Shown here one piece after another: positions 8,710 through 18,002 of a stretch of DNA of 64,000 bases. Position 1 is the first letter of the stretch. Each line of letters starts with the position of its first letter. A program made the position numbers and the translations under genes. The stretch is from a bacterium (lineage in GTDB: Bacteria; Armatimonadota; Fimbriimonadia; Fimbriimonadales; Fimbriimonadaceae). The stretch lies in assembly GCA_027483535.1 (NCBI GenBank), contig JAIXUN010000002.1:682001-746000 (forward strand), in the 5' to 3' direction. The notes beneath the pieces are model-generated. The model was not told the origin of the DNA. It did not search any database and worked only from the letters and a program-made list of their open reading frames with translations.

Positions 8710-9336
8710 ATGAGCAGTTCCGTCCCTTCTCCGCAAAGCGAATTCCCATCCCTTATCGATGCTCACTTTCAAGAGTCGATTCGGGTGAAGGCGCTCACTC
8801 AAGAGGTCTGCAAGCAGGCGCTTTTAGACGCGGTGGCAATGGTCGCGGAATCCTACGCCAAGGGTGGCAAACTCCTCCTTTGCGGCAACGGTGGCAGTGC
8901 GGCCGATGCGCAGCACCTTGCCGCCGAATTCATAAGCACGCTGTCGGCCACCTTCCGCCGAAGAGCCCTTCCCGCGATCTCGCTTGCCGCTGACACCTCG
9001 ACCATGACGGCGCGCGCCAACGACTTCCACTTCGACGAGGTCTTCTCTCGGCAGGTCGAGGCATTTGGGAATCCTGGGGACGTTCTGATCGGGTTCAGCA
9101 CGTCGGGCAACTCCAAAAACGTGGTGAAAGCGGCGGAAGAGGCAAAAACTCGCGGCGTGAAGGTGATCTCTTTCACTGGAGACGGTGGCGGAAAACTTGC
9201 CGAACTCAGCGATGTTCTTCTGGCCGTTCCAAGCGGAAACACCCAGCACATTCAAGAGTCCCACATTGCGCTGTATCACTTGCTCTGCGGTCTGGTCGAA
9301 AAGACCCTCTTCCATGCGGATGGGACCGAACGATGA
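8710..9336 (+). CDS. gmhA: Phosphoheptose isomerase-like SIS domain protein
   Basis: LLLCGNGGSAADAQHLAAEF; IGFSTSGNSKNVVKA; HIALYHLLCGLVE; in operon with gmhB. Confidence 0.88.
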   Translation: MSSSVPSPQSEFPSLIDAHFQESIRVKALTQEVCKQALLDAVAMVAESYAKGGKLLLCGNGGSAADAQHLAAEFISTLSATFRRRALPAISLAADTSTMTARANDFHFDEVFSRQVEAFGNPGDVLIGFSTSGNSKNVVKAAEEAKTRGVKVISFTGDGGGKLAELSDVLLAVPSGNTQHIQESHIALYHLLCGLVEKTLFHADGTER

Positions 9337-10436
9337 GCAAACCCAAGGTCGCCCTCGTTGTCGGCACGCGGCCCGACGCCATCAAAACCATGCCCGTGGT
9401 TCTGGCGCTCCAGAAGATCTCAGAGGTTGAAACCGTCCTCATTTCCACCGGACAGCATCGTGAGATGCTGGATCAAGTCTTTGCGACCTTCGAGGTGCAA
9501 CCTCAAATCGAACTGAATCTGATGAAGCCAGGGCAATCTCTTTCCGAGATGACCGGGCGGATGTCTTTGGCCCTCGGCGAAGCCATCGAAACGGTGAAAC
9601 CGCAATTTCTTTTGGCCCAAGGCGATACGACGACCACCTTCCTAGCGGGACTCATGGCGTTCTACGCCCAGGTTCCATTCGGGCACATCGAGGCCGGGTT
9701 GCGAACGCACAACGTGCACAATCCGTTTCCAGAAGAGTTCAACCGACAGGCGGTGGCTCTCTTCGCCGAGCATCACTACGCGCCAACCGAATGGTCGGCC
9801 GCCAACCTCAAAAGGGAACACGTCCCGGACTCCAAAATCTTCGTGACCGGAAACACGGGCATCGACGCAGTCAAGATGGTTGCCGCCAAGCGCGAACAAA
9901 CTTGGCTTCCTGAGCACAAGGGGCGAGTCTTGCTCATGACGATGCACCGTCGCGAGAACTGGGGCGAGCCGATGAGCGATGTCGCGAGCAATGTTCGCAA
10001 GCTTGTCGATCGCTACGAAGACACTCACCTAGTCGTGGCGATGCACCGCAACCCGATCGTAAGAGAAGTCTTGCAAGCCGAGCTTGGCGGGCATGACCGA
10101 ATCGAACTCATCGAGCCGCCCGAATACGAGAGCTTTGTAAAGCTGATGCAACGGGCAACGCTCATCCTCTCCGATTCCGGTGGCGTTCAAGAAGAAGCTC
10201 CCGCTTTTGGAATCCCGGTTTTGGTTCTGCGAACCACCACCGAGCGCCCTGAAGGTGTGGACGCCGGTTGCGCCAAACTGGTCGGGACCGATGGTAATGT
10301 CGTTTACCAAGAAGCGGTTCGACTGCTGGACGATCCCGAAGCCTACGCTTCTATGGCAAAGGCGGCGAGCCCCTACGGCGACGGATCAGCAGGTGCTCGC
10401 ATCGTGAAGCACATTCGAGACTTTCTGCAGGTTTAG
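9333..10436 (+). CDS. wecB: UDP-N-acetylglucosamine 2-epimerase (non-hydrolyzing)
   Basis: VVGTRPDAIKTMPVV; STGQHREMLDQV; GDTTTTFLA; HIEAGLRT; LSDSGGVQEEAPAFGIPVLVLRTTTERPEGVDAG. 4-nt ATGA overlap with gmhA. Confidence 0.93.
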   Translation: MSKPKVALVVGTRPDAIKTMPVVLALQKISEVETVLISTGQHREMLDQVFATFEVQPQIELNLMKPGQSLSEMTGRMSLALGEAIETVKPQFLLAQGDTTTTFLAGLMAFYAQVPFGHIEAGLRTHNVHNPFPEEFNRQAVALFAEHHYAPTEWSAANLKREHVPDSKIFVTGNTGIDAVKMVAAKREQTWLPEHKGRVLLMTMHRRENWGEPMSDVASNVRKLVDRYEDTHLVVAMHRNPIVREVLQAELGGHDRIELIEPPEYESFVKLMQRATLILSDSGGVQEEAPAFGIPVLVLRTTTERPEGVDAGCAKLVGTDGNVVYQEAVRLLDDPEAYASMAKAASPYGDGSAGARIVKHIRDFLQV

Positions 10437-10444
10437 AGGATCCG

Positions 10445-11056
10445 TTAAAGAATCCCGCTTAAACCGGCACGAATCTGCGCCGCCACGTCACCGCTGGGGT
10501 CAATCCGGTGGGCATTCCAACCTTGGGCGAGGGCGGCATCAACGTTCTTCGGCGCGTCGTCGAAGTAGACAATCTCCGCGGGGGGCCAGCCTGTATCTTG
10601 GACCACGAACTGAAAGATGCCGGGATCGGGTTTGTTGATCCCGATCTCGTAGCTGGAAAACTTTCGTTGGAGAGCAATCACCGCCGGGAATGGACCGTTC
10701 TTCGTCAGCCAATCCCAATGAATCGGATTGTTGTTGCTCAGGCATGCTGTCTCGATCCCCTTTGCGTGGAGTTCCTGAACAATGTCGTGAACGCCCGGAA
10801 ACTCGTCTTCGAGAATCGCTTCGTGCAGTTTTTGAGCCGTCTCAAGATCGGAAAGACCAAGGTAGTCCACTAGCGATTGAAGATAATCGGCTACCGAAAC
10901 TTGCTTTGCTTCCATGGGAACGTACGTTGGAATCGTAAAGACGCTTTCCTCTAGATGTTCCGGGTGCCCAAGGGTAAGGCCCAGTTTCTCCACGGGTCGT
11001 TGCCAGGTGTGGACTGCCTTCACCAGAACATTGCCAATATCGAAGCAAACGGGCAT
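10445..11056 (-). CDS. HAD family hydrolase
   Basis: CFDIGNVLV; ETACLSNNNPIHW; EIGINKPDPGIFQ; EIVYFDDAPKNVDAA. Confidence 0.85.
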   Translation of the reverse strand: MPVCFDIGNVLVKAVHTWQRPVEKLGLTLGHPEHLEESVFTIPTYVPMEAKQVSVADYLQSLVDYLGLSDLETAQKLHEAILEDEFPGVHDIVQELHAKGIETACLSNNNPIHWDWLTKNGPFPAVIALQRKFSSYEIGINKPDPGIFQFVVQDTGWPPAEIVYFDDAPKNVDAALAQGWNAHRIDPSGDVAAQIRAGLSGIL

Positions 11057-11087
11057 GCCAGTATTTTTGCAGGTTTGACCCTGTTGG

Positions 11088-11555
11088 TTAATTGTCCGAT
11101 TCTAGTTTCTCTGCGATTGGCACGTCTACCGGTGACGAAAACGACTCCTCGACGACGCTCGCGTAAATCTTCACCGCCGTAACGAGCGTTTTTTCCCCCT
11201 CTTCCGTAAGTTGAGCCCTTAAAGATCGCCGATCGGCTTCGGTGGTCTCGCGGCGAACAAGTCCCAGACCTTCCAGCCTCCGAAGCCGGCTCGTAATGGT
11301 GGTGGGTGGGAGCTTGAGCGAACTGGAAATGCTGGATGGTGAGATGGAGCTTCCCACCCGCTCGCGAAGGAAGCAAAAGAGAACCTCCGCTAGCGATAGG
11401 TCGATCGGCAGCTCTGCCTGCAGACGGTTGTCGATCTCGGCTTCGGTCGTCCGGATCGATAACTTCATCACTCCGTATTCGATCAGCTTGGGCGAGAAGA
11501 GAAGCCCTTCTCTCAAATTCTGGATCTGCTGGGCCTTTTGGCCGATGTTTCCCAC
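11088..11555 (-). CDS. MarR family transcriptional regulator
   Basis: wHTH: SSLKLPPTTITSRLRRLEGLGLVRRETTEADRRSLRAQLTEEGEKTL. Confidence 0.85.
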   Translation of the reverse strand: MGNIGQKAQQIQNLREGLLFSPKLIEYGVMKLSIRTTEAEIDNRLQAELPIDLSLAEVLFCFLRERVGSSISPSSISSSLKLPPTTITSRLRRLEGLGLVRRETTEADRRSLRAQLTEEGEKTLVTAVKIYASVVEESFSSPVDVPIAEKLESDN

Positions 11556-11565
11556 GACTCTAGTT

Positions 11566-11596
11566 TATGCGATATCATTTATTACGATATCGCATA
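11566..11596. promoter_or_regulatory. Perfect 11-bp inverted repeat, candidate MarR operator
   Basis: TATGCGATATC-ATTTATTAC-GATATCGCATA in the divergent gap between the MarR gene and the 11615 gene. Confidence 0.7.
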
Positions 11597-11614
11597 ATGC
11601 GACAAGGAAATAAA

Positions 11615-11992
11615 ATGAGTTTAGGTTTCAAGCAGGTCAAGATCGGTCTTTCGGTCGTCGTGTTCGGAGTCGCCGTTGGGTGGGTGCTCGCCAACCCCAA
11701 GAAGGCCACCCTTGTCGGATCGTGGGAGGGCTCGCAGCGAGGCATCCAAACGCGAACCGACTTTCTTCAAGATGGGACGTTCAAAACAATCGCCCAAACA
11801 AAGCCGACCCCTATCGAGATGACTGGCAAGTGGGAAGCAAAGCCAGACCAAGTTCGCATGTTCGAATGCAAAACCAAGGACGGAATGTCGCTTCCAGACC
11901 ATGCCGTCGCACTCATTTGGAGTGGGGCAGATGAGGTCACCTTTGAACTCAATGGCGAAAAAGGCACCTATCGTCGAATAAGGGCGAACTAA
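11615..11992 (+). CDS. Small secreted/anchored hypothetical protein (lipocalin-like beta sheet), divergent to MarR
   Basis: MSLGFKQVKIGLSVVVFGVAVGWVLA...LVGSWEGSQRGIQTRTDFLQDGTFKTIAQ...GKWEAK; AAGGAA RBS upstream of 11615 favours this start over 11567, which lies inside the palindrome. Confidence 0.7.
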   Translation: MSLGFKQVKIGLSVVVFGVAVGWVLANPKKATLVGSWEGSQRGIQTRTDFLQDGTFKTIAQTKPTPIEMTGKWEAKPDQVRMFECKTKDGMSLPDHAVALIWSGADEVTFELNGEKGTYRRIRAN

Positions 11993-12017
11993 GAGAGCGT
12001 TCCGCCCAAAGGTTGTA

Positions 12018-12047
12018 AGAACGCCCCACAACTTGGTGGGGCGTTCT
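12018..12047. terminator. Strong hairpin between convergent genes (terminator-like, weak T-tract)
   Basis: AGAACGCCCCAC-AACTTG-GTGGGGCGTTCT perfect 12-bp stem. Confidence 0.5.
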
Positions 12048-12054
12048 AATGCGG

Positions 12055-12861
12055 TTACTTTTTGCGCTTACGAGCCATGGCAGCCAAGCCCAGCCCTAAA
12101 GCCGCCCAAGTGGCGGGCTCCGGCGTGGAAGCGGTCTCGCCCTTCAAGTTGTTGAAGAAGTGCTCGTACCGCGGGGCATTGACCGTATTAAACGCGGAGC
12201 TGGAAGTGGCAAAAAACTCTGAAAACTCCAGCGAAGTATTGCTTGTGAAGGAAAACGATTCGGTTGCGCTCGTAGCCAAATCGGTGAGTATCGTTTTGAG
12301 GGTGAAATCACTCTCCTTGACGAACTCGATGTGGAGGCCGGTATCGGTAAATGGGATGCTGAAGTTGTAAGCCAAGACGCCCGTGTCGGTTTGAACTCTC
12401 GCCCGATAACTCGATTGGTCGCCAACGTACCCAAGGCTGACCTGAAAGCCGTTCGAGCCCTTTAAGCCAACCTGGACTTGCGAGCCGCTTTTGGCATCGC
12501 CATTGTCGAAATCGAGTGAAAACTTTTGAATGTCTGTGGCGTAAATCGGACGCGAAACCTGGACCTGACCACCGTCCCAGGAGTTGATGCCGAACGATTT
12601 CCCGGCCGTATCTATGTTTGGACTGTTTGTTCCGAACCCGTTGTATCGAGAGGTGTAGATGAAGTTGTCCGCCCGAAGAGGATCGTCGTTGTCGATCACC
12701 CAATTGCCAAATCCAGACCCACCGTTATCCGCTCCATTCCAATTGATATGGTAGGTAGGGTGACTCGCGGAATCAAAAGCAACAACGTCGGCAAACGAGT
12801 GGACCGAAATGGCGGCGAAGGCTACAGCGAAGATGGCTCTATTTCTCATAAAAATCCCCAA
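12055..12861 (-). CDS. PEP-CTERM sorting domain-containing secreted protein
   Basis: Signal peptide MRNRAIFAVAFAAISVHSFAD; C-terminus STPEPATWAALGLGLAAMARKRKK. Confidence 0.87.
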   Translation of the reverse strand: MGIFMRNRAIFAVAFAAISVHSFADVVAFDSASHPTYHINWNGADNGGSGFGNWVIDNDDPLRADNFIYTSRYNGFGTNSPNIDTAGKSFGINSWDGGQVQVSRPIYATDIQKFSLDFDNGDAKSGSQVQVGLKGSNGFQVSLGYVGDQSSYRARVQTDTGVLAYNFSIPFTDTGLHIEFVKESDFTLKTILTDLATSATESFSFTSNTSLEFSEFFATSSSAFNTVNAPRYEHFFNNLKGETASTPEPATWAALGLGLAAMARKRKK

Positions 12862-13127
12862 AAAGCACCGTCCGAAGACCAGTCAATTATACGGCTCGTG
12901 CCACAAAGCTGCACGAAGGAAAAGGGAGTGATTCGCTCGTAAAAATGACAGTTTTTCGAACTTCACGAAGGTTAAACAAAACCCGTTGAGGTGGCACCGA
13001 GCAACGGAGAGCTGCGCGACCCCACAAGAGGCATTGAGGCGCATCGAGCCAATATTGCCTTCGATCATTAGGTGAGAATCCGAGAAAGAGCGAAGTGCGC
13101 CCTAGATTTGTGGCGTAATACGCACAG

Positions 13128-14057
13128 GTGAGCAGTGTCGTTGATCTAGTCGTTCTCTATGAACACCCCGAGTGGCAGAAACCGCTTTTCGCGGCCCTAG
13201 AGGCGGTCGGAATCAATTTTTCGGCGTTCGATTTGAAGTCGGGCGCGTTTGATCCCGCTGATCTTCCTCACACCAAGTTGGTATTCAACCAAGCCAGCCC
13301 AAGCGGTTACGTTCGCGGGAACGATCGTTCGATCCCTCTGGCGATCTCGATCATCCAGAGCTATGAGCACGCGGGGGTTCCGGTTCTCAATGGCTCTAAG
13401 GCGCTTCAATTAGAGCTCAGCAAGGCGGCTCAGGTGAGTCTTCTCAAGTCGCTCGGGTTGGACTATCCCCGTTCCGTCGCTTTCAATAATGTTGCTGCTG
13501 TAGAAGGTCTCTGGACTCAGTGGCCCGCTCTTCTCAAGCCCGAGCAAGGCGGAAGCGGAGCCCGCATCTACCAGGTCCAGAACTTCGATGAGGTGCAGAC
13601 CATCCTGAGCGACCCCTTTATCTGGCAACCCGACCGTCTCTTCTTGCTCCAAGAGCTCCTGGATTACGATCGAGACTTCGGCATCGTTCGACTCGAATTC
13701 TTGGGAGGAGAACTGCTTTACGCAATGCGAGTGGTCTCGCACGGAGCGTTCAATCTTTGTCCGTCTGAGGTCTGCAACCCGGGTGACGGTAGCGATGGCG
13801 CTTGCGCGATCCCTACGACCAAACCGCCCGAGTTCTTCGCCTATCCCGAAGTCCCAAGCGCCATTGTGCAAGCAGGGAAGCGGATCGTCCAAGTTGGTGG
13901 ACTCGATGTCGCGGGTCTGGAGTACGCGGTCACGAGGGACGGTCGAGTGGTGTTCTACGACATCAACGCTAACTCAAACTTGCGACCCGCGGTCGCGAAG
14001 GAGTTCGGCTTCGACCCCTTCGAGCGTGTGGTCGAGTTCCTGAAGAGCAATATCTAG
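13128..14057 (+). CDS. ATP-grasp family (RimK-like) ligase
   Basis: GVPVLNGSKALQLELSKAAQVSLLKSLGLDYPRS; WPALLKPEQGGSGARIYQV; FLLQELLDYDRDFGIVRLEFLGGELLYAM; VVFYDINANSNLRP. Confidence 0.82.
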   Translation: MSSVVDLVVLYEHPEWQKPLFAALEAVGINFSAFDLKSGAFDPADLPHTKLVFNQASPSGYVRGNDRSIPLAISIIQSYEHAGVPVLNGSKALQLELSKAAQVSLLKSLGLDYPRSVAFNNVAAVEGLWTQWPALLKPEQGGSGARIYQVQNFDEVQTILSDPFIWQPDRLFLLQELLDYDRDFGIVRLEFLGGELLYAMRVVSHGAFNLCPSEVCNPGDGSDGACAIPTTKPPEFFAYPEVPSAIVQAGKRIVQVGGLDVAGLEYAVTRDGRVVFYDINANSNLRPAVAKEFGFDPFERVVEFLKSNI

Positions 14058-15484
14058 AACTTGTACGAAACATAGATGCTCGCAAAGTCGGTCGGTAGCC
14101 CCGGCCCACTGTTTCGGACAAATGCGCCCGGTTGAAACCGAGAGTAGACGATATTCGCCTGCGTGTGCCGATCGATCATCCATTCCAGGGTGGTTGATAG
14201 CTCGTAACCGATGTAGCGATCTTGGCTGAGGTTCCCTGGCCGAATGAGCTGGAGGGCATTGCCGTACAAACTGTCTCGCACGCTCTCTCGCCAAAAAAAG
14301 TCGCAACCCAGACGGGCACTTAGTTTTGGTGCAACTTCCACTTCCACGCTTGGATATAAATTGACAAGATTTGCCGGTCCCACAAGCGCCGATTCGCCAA
14401 AGTAGTTGCCGCGCGGGAAGAGCGGGTTGAAGGTATTGTTGGTGCCATCGTTGGGGTTGCGATCCCCAGAAACAATCGCCGCGCGCATTCCCAGCCGTGG
14501 GTTCCCCTTTGCCGATTCAAAGGTATAGCCGCCATCGATGGTGGCCGTCCAAGCCTGGATCGATCCAGAACCGAATCGCCCGGTTTGCCACACCGATTCG
14601 AAGTTATAGTCCCATCCCTTTGCGCGACCAAAAATGCGGGTACCTAGCGAGAGCCGGTTCTCAAATCCTGAGATCCCGCCGAACCGGGCCGACTCTCGTT
14701 GGTATCCCAGGAGATACAGGTCGAACGATGGCTTCGTGGAGGAAGGTGCCCTTGCTGTAGTGTAGACACCCCAAAGAAGTCGATCTTGATCCGTCCGGTT
14801 GTCAAAGTGCCCGAGTCGATTCTGAACGGGACGGACAACAATCGCATCCACAGAGAGGTTGTTCGTTTTCTTTGTCAAGCGCAAACCATCGAAGCTTTGG
14901 CGCACGTTCGGCCCCTCGCGTACGGCAATTAGCCGTTGACTGCCGAGCAGCAATTCTTGTCGTCCACCACGAATCAGCAGTCCACTGCCTGCAAATCGGT
15001 GATCGAAAAACGCCTGATGAAGGTCGAATCGGTCTTCGTCCACGGGACTCGGGCCCCCAATCCTCCCCTCTTCAATGGCACTGGAGAGCTGGGCGAAAAC
15101 ACGTGTATCCGGATTTAGGTGCCAGTCTGCGTGCAAAAGGATGCGCTGCAAGAAGTATCCGGTTAGGTCTAGGGGCTCCTGCCCCCACTCCTGGTAGGTG
15201 TATCTTTCGTACTGCTGCCGCAGTTCTCCGCCGAATGAAAGGAAACTCGCTCTACGAGGGTTGAGTGGGATGTACTTGATCGGGTCCCACCAATCGCGGC
15301 CAGCCGCCCCCTCCCGCAGCGTTGACCAGTCTTCCTCGTACCGAAGCATCTTGAAGGTCGGACGCTCTTGTGCATGACAAGTCGTTGCAGTGGATGCCAG
15401 GATGAAGCACCCGGTCGCGACGGTTGATGTGTCCCATCGAAAGCGCCCTTGTTGCGCTCTTGCCCCCACCCAAACGAAGCCCAT
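14054..15484 (-). CDS. Alginate export-like outer-membrane beta-barrel protein
   Basis: SFGGELRQQYERYTYQEWG...GYFLQRILLHADWHLNPDTRVFAQLSSAIEEGR...RGGRQELLLGSQRLIAVREGPNVRQSFDGLRL; C-terminal YVSYKF. Confidence 0.82.
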   Translation of the reverse strand: MGFVWVGARAQQGRFRWDTSTVATGCFILASTATTCHAQERPTFKMLRYEEDWSTLREGAAGRDWWDPIKYIPLNPRRASFLSFGGELRQQYERYTYQEWGQEPLDLTGYFLQRILLHADWHLNPDTRVFAQLSSAIEEGRIGGPSPVDEDRFDLHQAFFDHRFAGSGLLIRGGRQELLLGSQRLIAVREGPNVRQSFDGLRLTKKTNNLSVDAIVVRPVQNRLGHFDNRTDQDRLLWGVYTTARAPSSTKPSFDLYLLGYQRESARFGGISGFENRLSLGTRIFGRAKGWDYNFESVWQTGRFGSGSIQAWTATIDGGYTFESAKGNPRLGMRAAIVSGDRNPNDGTNNTFNPLFPRGNYFGESALVGPANLVNLYPSVEVEVAPKLSARLGCDFFWRESVRDSLYGNALQLIRPGNLSQDRYIGYELSTTLEWMIDRHTQANIVYSRFQPGAFVRNSGPGLPTDFASIYVSYKF

Positions 15485-15640
15485 AGTCGGGTTCTACGTC
15501 TTCTTTAGAAGCGGCTTATTAGTTTGCCGTTGGACGACGCAATGAGCTGAAAACTCCTACTGGAATGAGGTGATAAAGACCCAAATGCCTATCACTCGTA
15601 AACGCGCATGCCTAGGAAGAAGAAATGCGAGAGGCTTCAC

Positions 15641-15717
15641 TGGTCGGGGCGACACGATTCGAACGTGCGACCTCTTCCACCCCATGGAAGCGCGCTACCA
15701 AACTGCGCCACGCCCCG
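15641..15717 (-). tRNA. tRNA-Pro (anticodon GGG), CCA encoded
   Basis: CGGGGCGTGGCGCAGTTTGGTAGCGCGCTTCCATGGGGTGGAAGAGGTCGCACGTTCGAATCGTGTCGCCCCGACCA; complete cloverleaf. Confidence 0.95.
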
Positions 15718-15812
15718 ACCCGTGAGAAGCGACCTGAACGATCGCGGAAGAACAAAGAGAATACCCCGATTTCCGAGCGATCGGAAACCGGGGCACTCTT
15801 CGCGAAATTTGA

Positions 15813-17498
15813 TTAGCCGCGAGAAGGCATGGTCACCACAGGTGCGCGACCGGATTTGTTGAAGTAGGTCCAGGCCACTTCTGCAGTCGGAACGCTCACG
15901 CCTGCGAGGTTCCGAGCGTCGTTCTCTTCGCTCTTTCGCAAGGCAATCCGCGGATCTTGGTTCTTTCGAGAAAGCGCGGCAGCGTACGTGTACCAACCTG
16001 CGGCGTAGCTCGGGCCCGCCTTAGTGGCCGCTTCGGCATATCGCAGCGCTTCGTCATACTTCGAATCGAACAAGTTGATCAGCGCAATCGAAGTCAGCGC
16101 GGTGGGCGACGACGGTCGAACCTTCAGCGCCAGATCGAACATCACCCGAGCGATCTGCAACTGAGCGGTTCGCTCAGAGCCAGAAAGTTTTGCCGATTGT
16201 GCCAGCGCAATGGCGGCGTTCCCGCGCTCGACGTACATGTCGTGATCGAACGGCTCAACCCGAATCGATGACTCAAAGGCTTTCCGACCCCCTTCGTAAT
16301 CATTGGTCCGGTTCGCGAGTGCGCTGAGGAAGTAGAACGTTTCCGGTCGTCGAGCCGAATCCTTGTTCAGGGCTCGAGTGACCTCTCCAAACACCTTGGT
16401 GTTGTTTCGCTTCAGAGCGATGTACGCCTGAGCCGACTTGACGCCGAGGCTCTCCGGATCGGTGAGCAAAGCCTCTCGAATCGCATCATCCGCCAGCGTA
16501 TCCAGGTTGGAATCGGCCATGGCGATGGCTTCGAGCGCATAAGTGTAGGCGTCGAATTTTCCAAGCTTCTTCGCCGTTTTCAAGGTGTTGACGGCCTCTT
16601 GGAGTCGGTTGTCTCGAAGCAGCGCGTAAACGAATCGGTTGAGCAATTCCGGCTTATCAAGCTGTGCGCTCACCGGCTTTCGAAGAGCATTGATGGCTCG
16701 GTTGTACTCCTGAGCAACAAAGCAGGTGTCAGCGAAAGCAACCAGATTGGCGTCGGTAGCCTCGCCCGTCTTTGCGACTTGGGCATCGATCACTTTGCGG
16801 CGAGAGTCGATCGCGCCTTCTAGGGCCGACTTCATCAGATTGATGGACTCGGTGCGATCCGTCCCCGGTCGATTGACAACGGTGAAAGCTTGCTGAACCT
16901 TGACGCTGCTGAGCACTGCCAGAGCTTCGAGGTTCTCTTTGTCGATTCCAAGGGCGTCCTCGGCGAACTTCTGCGCCTTGTCGAACTGGCGCTGATTGAA
17001 GAACGTGCGTGCAAGGAGGATCCGCGCACCCACCGAGTTGGGATCTGCCTTCAGGGCGATTCGGCCCGATTGAATGGCGTCTTCCAACTTGCCTTCGCCC
17101 AAGAATGCATTTCCGGCGTCGACGTGGAAGCCCGCGCCTTTGGAAAGGCCGTTATCGATCTTCAGAACAAACGATGCTTCGCCCGTGTCTCCGTTCGTCG
17201 TGAAGACCTTGAAGGTCATCTTCACGTCGCCCTCTTCTTCGTTCAAGGTGTCGATCTTGAACTCGTACGGAGTGCTCTCGTCCTTGTCTCGCAGATCGTC
17301 GCCAACGTAGAACTCAACACCCGTGACCGGGCTTTTGGGCTGACTGATCACGCGGAAAGTCTTTTCGCCGGAGAGAGTGGTCCCCGCCGCAACCTTCACA
17401 CGGTCGGAGCCGTTGGTCAAATAAACATCGACCGCGAACTTCTCGGGTCGGGCATTGTGCATGGCCAAAAGAGCCGCCGCAATCGCAATCGTATTCAT
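15813..17498 (-). CDS. TPR-repeat protein with N-terminal secretion signal
   Basis: [71 protein letters not shown]; repeated TPR helices. Confidence 0.8.
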   Translation of the reverse strand: MNTIAIAAALLAMHNARPEKFAVDVYLTNGSDRVKVAAGTTLSGEKTFRVISQPKSPVTGVEFYVGDDLRDKDESTPYEFKIDTLNEEEGDVKMTFKVFTTNGDTGEASFVLKIDNGLSKGAGFHVDAGNAFLGEGKLEDAIQSGRIALKADPNSVGARILLARTFFNQRQFDKAQKFAEDALGIDKENLEALAVLSSVKVQQAFTVVNRPGTDRTESINLMKSALEGAIDSRRKVIDAQVAKTGEATDANLVAFADTCFVAQEYNRAINALRKPVSAQLDKPELLNRFVYALLRDNRLQEAVNTLKTAKKLGKFDAYTYALEAIAMADSNLDTLADDAIREALLTDPESLGVKSAQAYIALKRNNTKVFGEVTRALNKDSARRPETFYFLSALANRTNDYEGGRKAFESSIRVEPFDHDMYVERGNAAIALAQSAKLSGSERTAQLQIARVMFDLALKVRPSSPTALTSIALINLFDSKYDEALRYAEAATKAGPSYAAGWYTYAAALSRKNQDPRIALRKSEENDARNLAGVSVPTAEVAWTYFNKSGRAPVVTMPSRG

Positions 17499-17627
17499 CG
17501 CCGCTTCGCAACCCCAAACGTACCTAAGAAAGCCTTAAGCAATGGAATCGCTCTCAGTATGACGGATTCGCCGAATGAGCGGTTCGCCTTATCGCAAGCC
17601 TGCTGAAAAAGTTCAAAGAGTGGCCGA

Positions 17628-17972
17628 TTACACGCCTCGTTCGCCCGTGCGAACCCGAATCGTTTCGACGACCGGCTCGATGAAGATCTTCCCGTCGTCG
17701 GGTTCACCCGTTTGAGCGGTCTCAAGGATCGCCGCAACGATTTGCTCCTGAAGGTCGACGTCGCAAACCACTTCGATCTTGGAACGAATCGGGATCGTCA
17801 TCAGCCCCGGAAGGGTCGCCGAACCGCCCACGCTCGGGTTGTTTCCGGTTCCGCGAACATCGGTTACGGTCATTCCCCCCGCTCCAAGCGGAGCAATAGC
17901 CGATTTCACCGCTTCAATTCGGTGGGGCTTCACGTAACAAACAACGCGGACAAGGCTCATAGTGGCCACCAA
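17628..17972 (-). CDS. P-II family nitrogen regulatory-like protein (atypical T-loop)
   Basis: VRVVCYVKPHRIEAVKSAIAPLGAGGMTVTDVRGTG...KIEVVCDVDLQEQIVAAILETAQTGEPDDGKIFIEPVVETIRVRTGERG. Confidence 0.85.
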   Translation of the reverse strand: MVATMSLVRVVCYVKPHRIEAVKSAIAPLGAGGMTVTDVRGTGNNPSVGGSATLPGLMTIPIRSKIEVVCDVDLQEQIVAAILETAQTGEPDDGKIFIEPVVETIRVRTGERGV

Positions 17973-18002
17973 ATGCTACCTGCCAACTTTGACCACACCG
18001 TT

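Noticed and set aside
12883-13068. 61-aa minus ORF in an intergenic region
   Set aside because: No RBS, low-quality composition, no recognisable family; not enough support.
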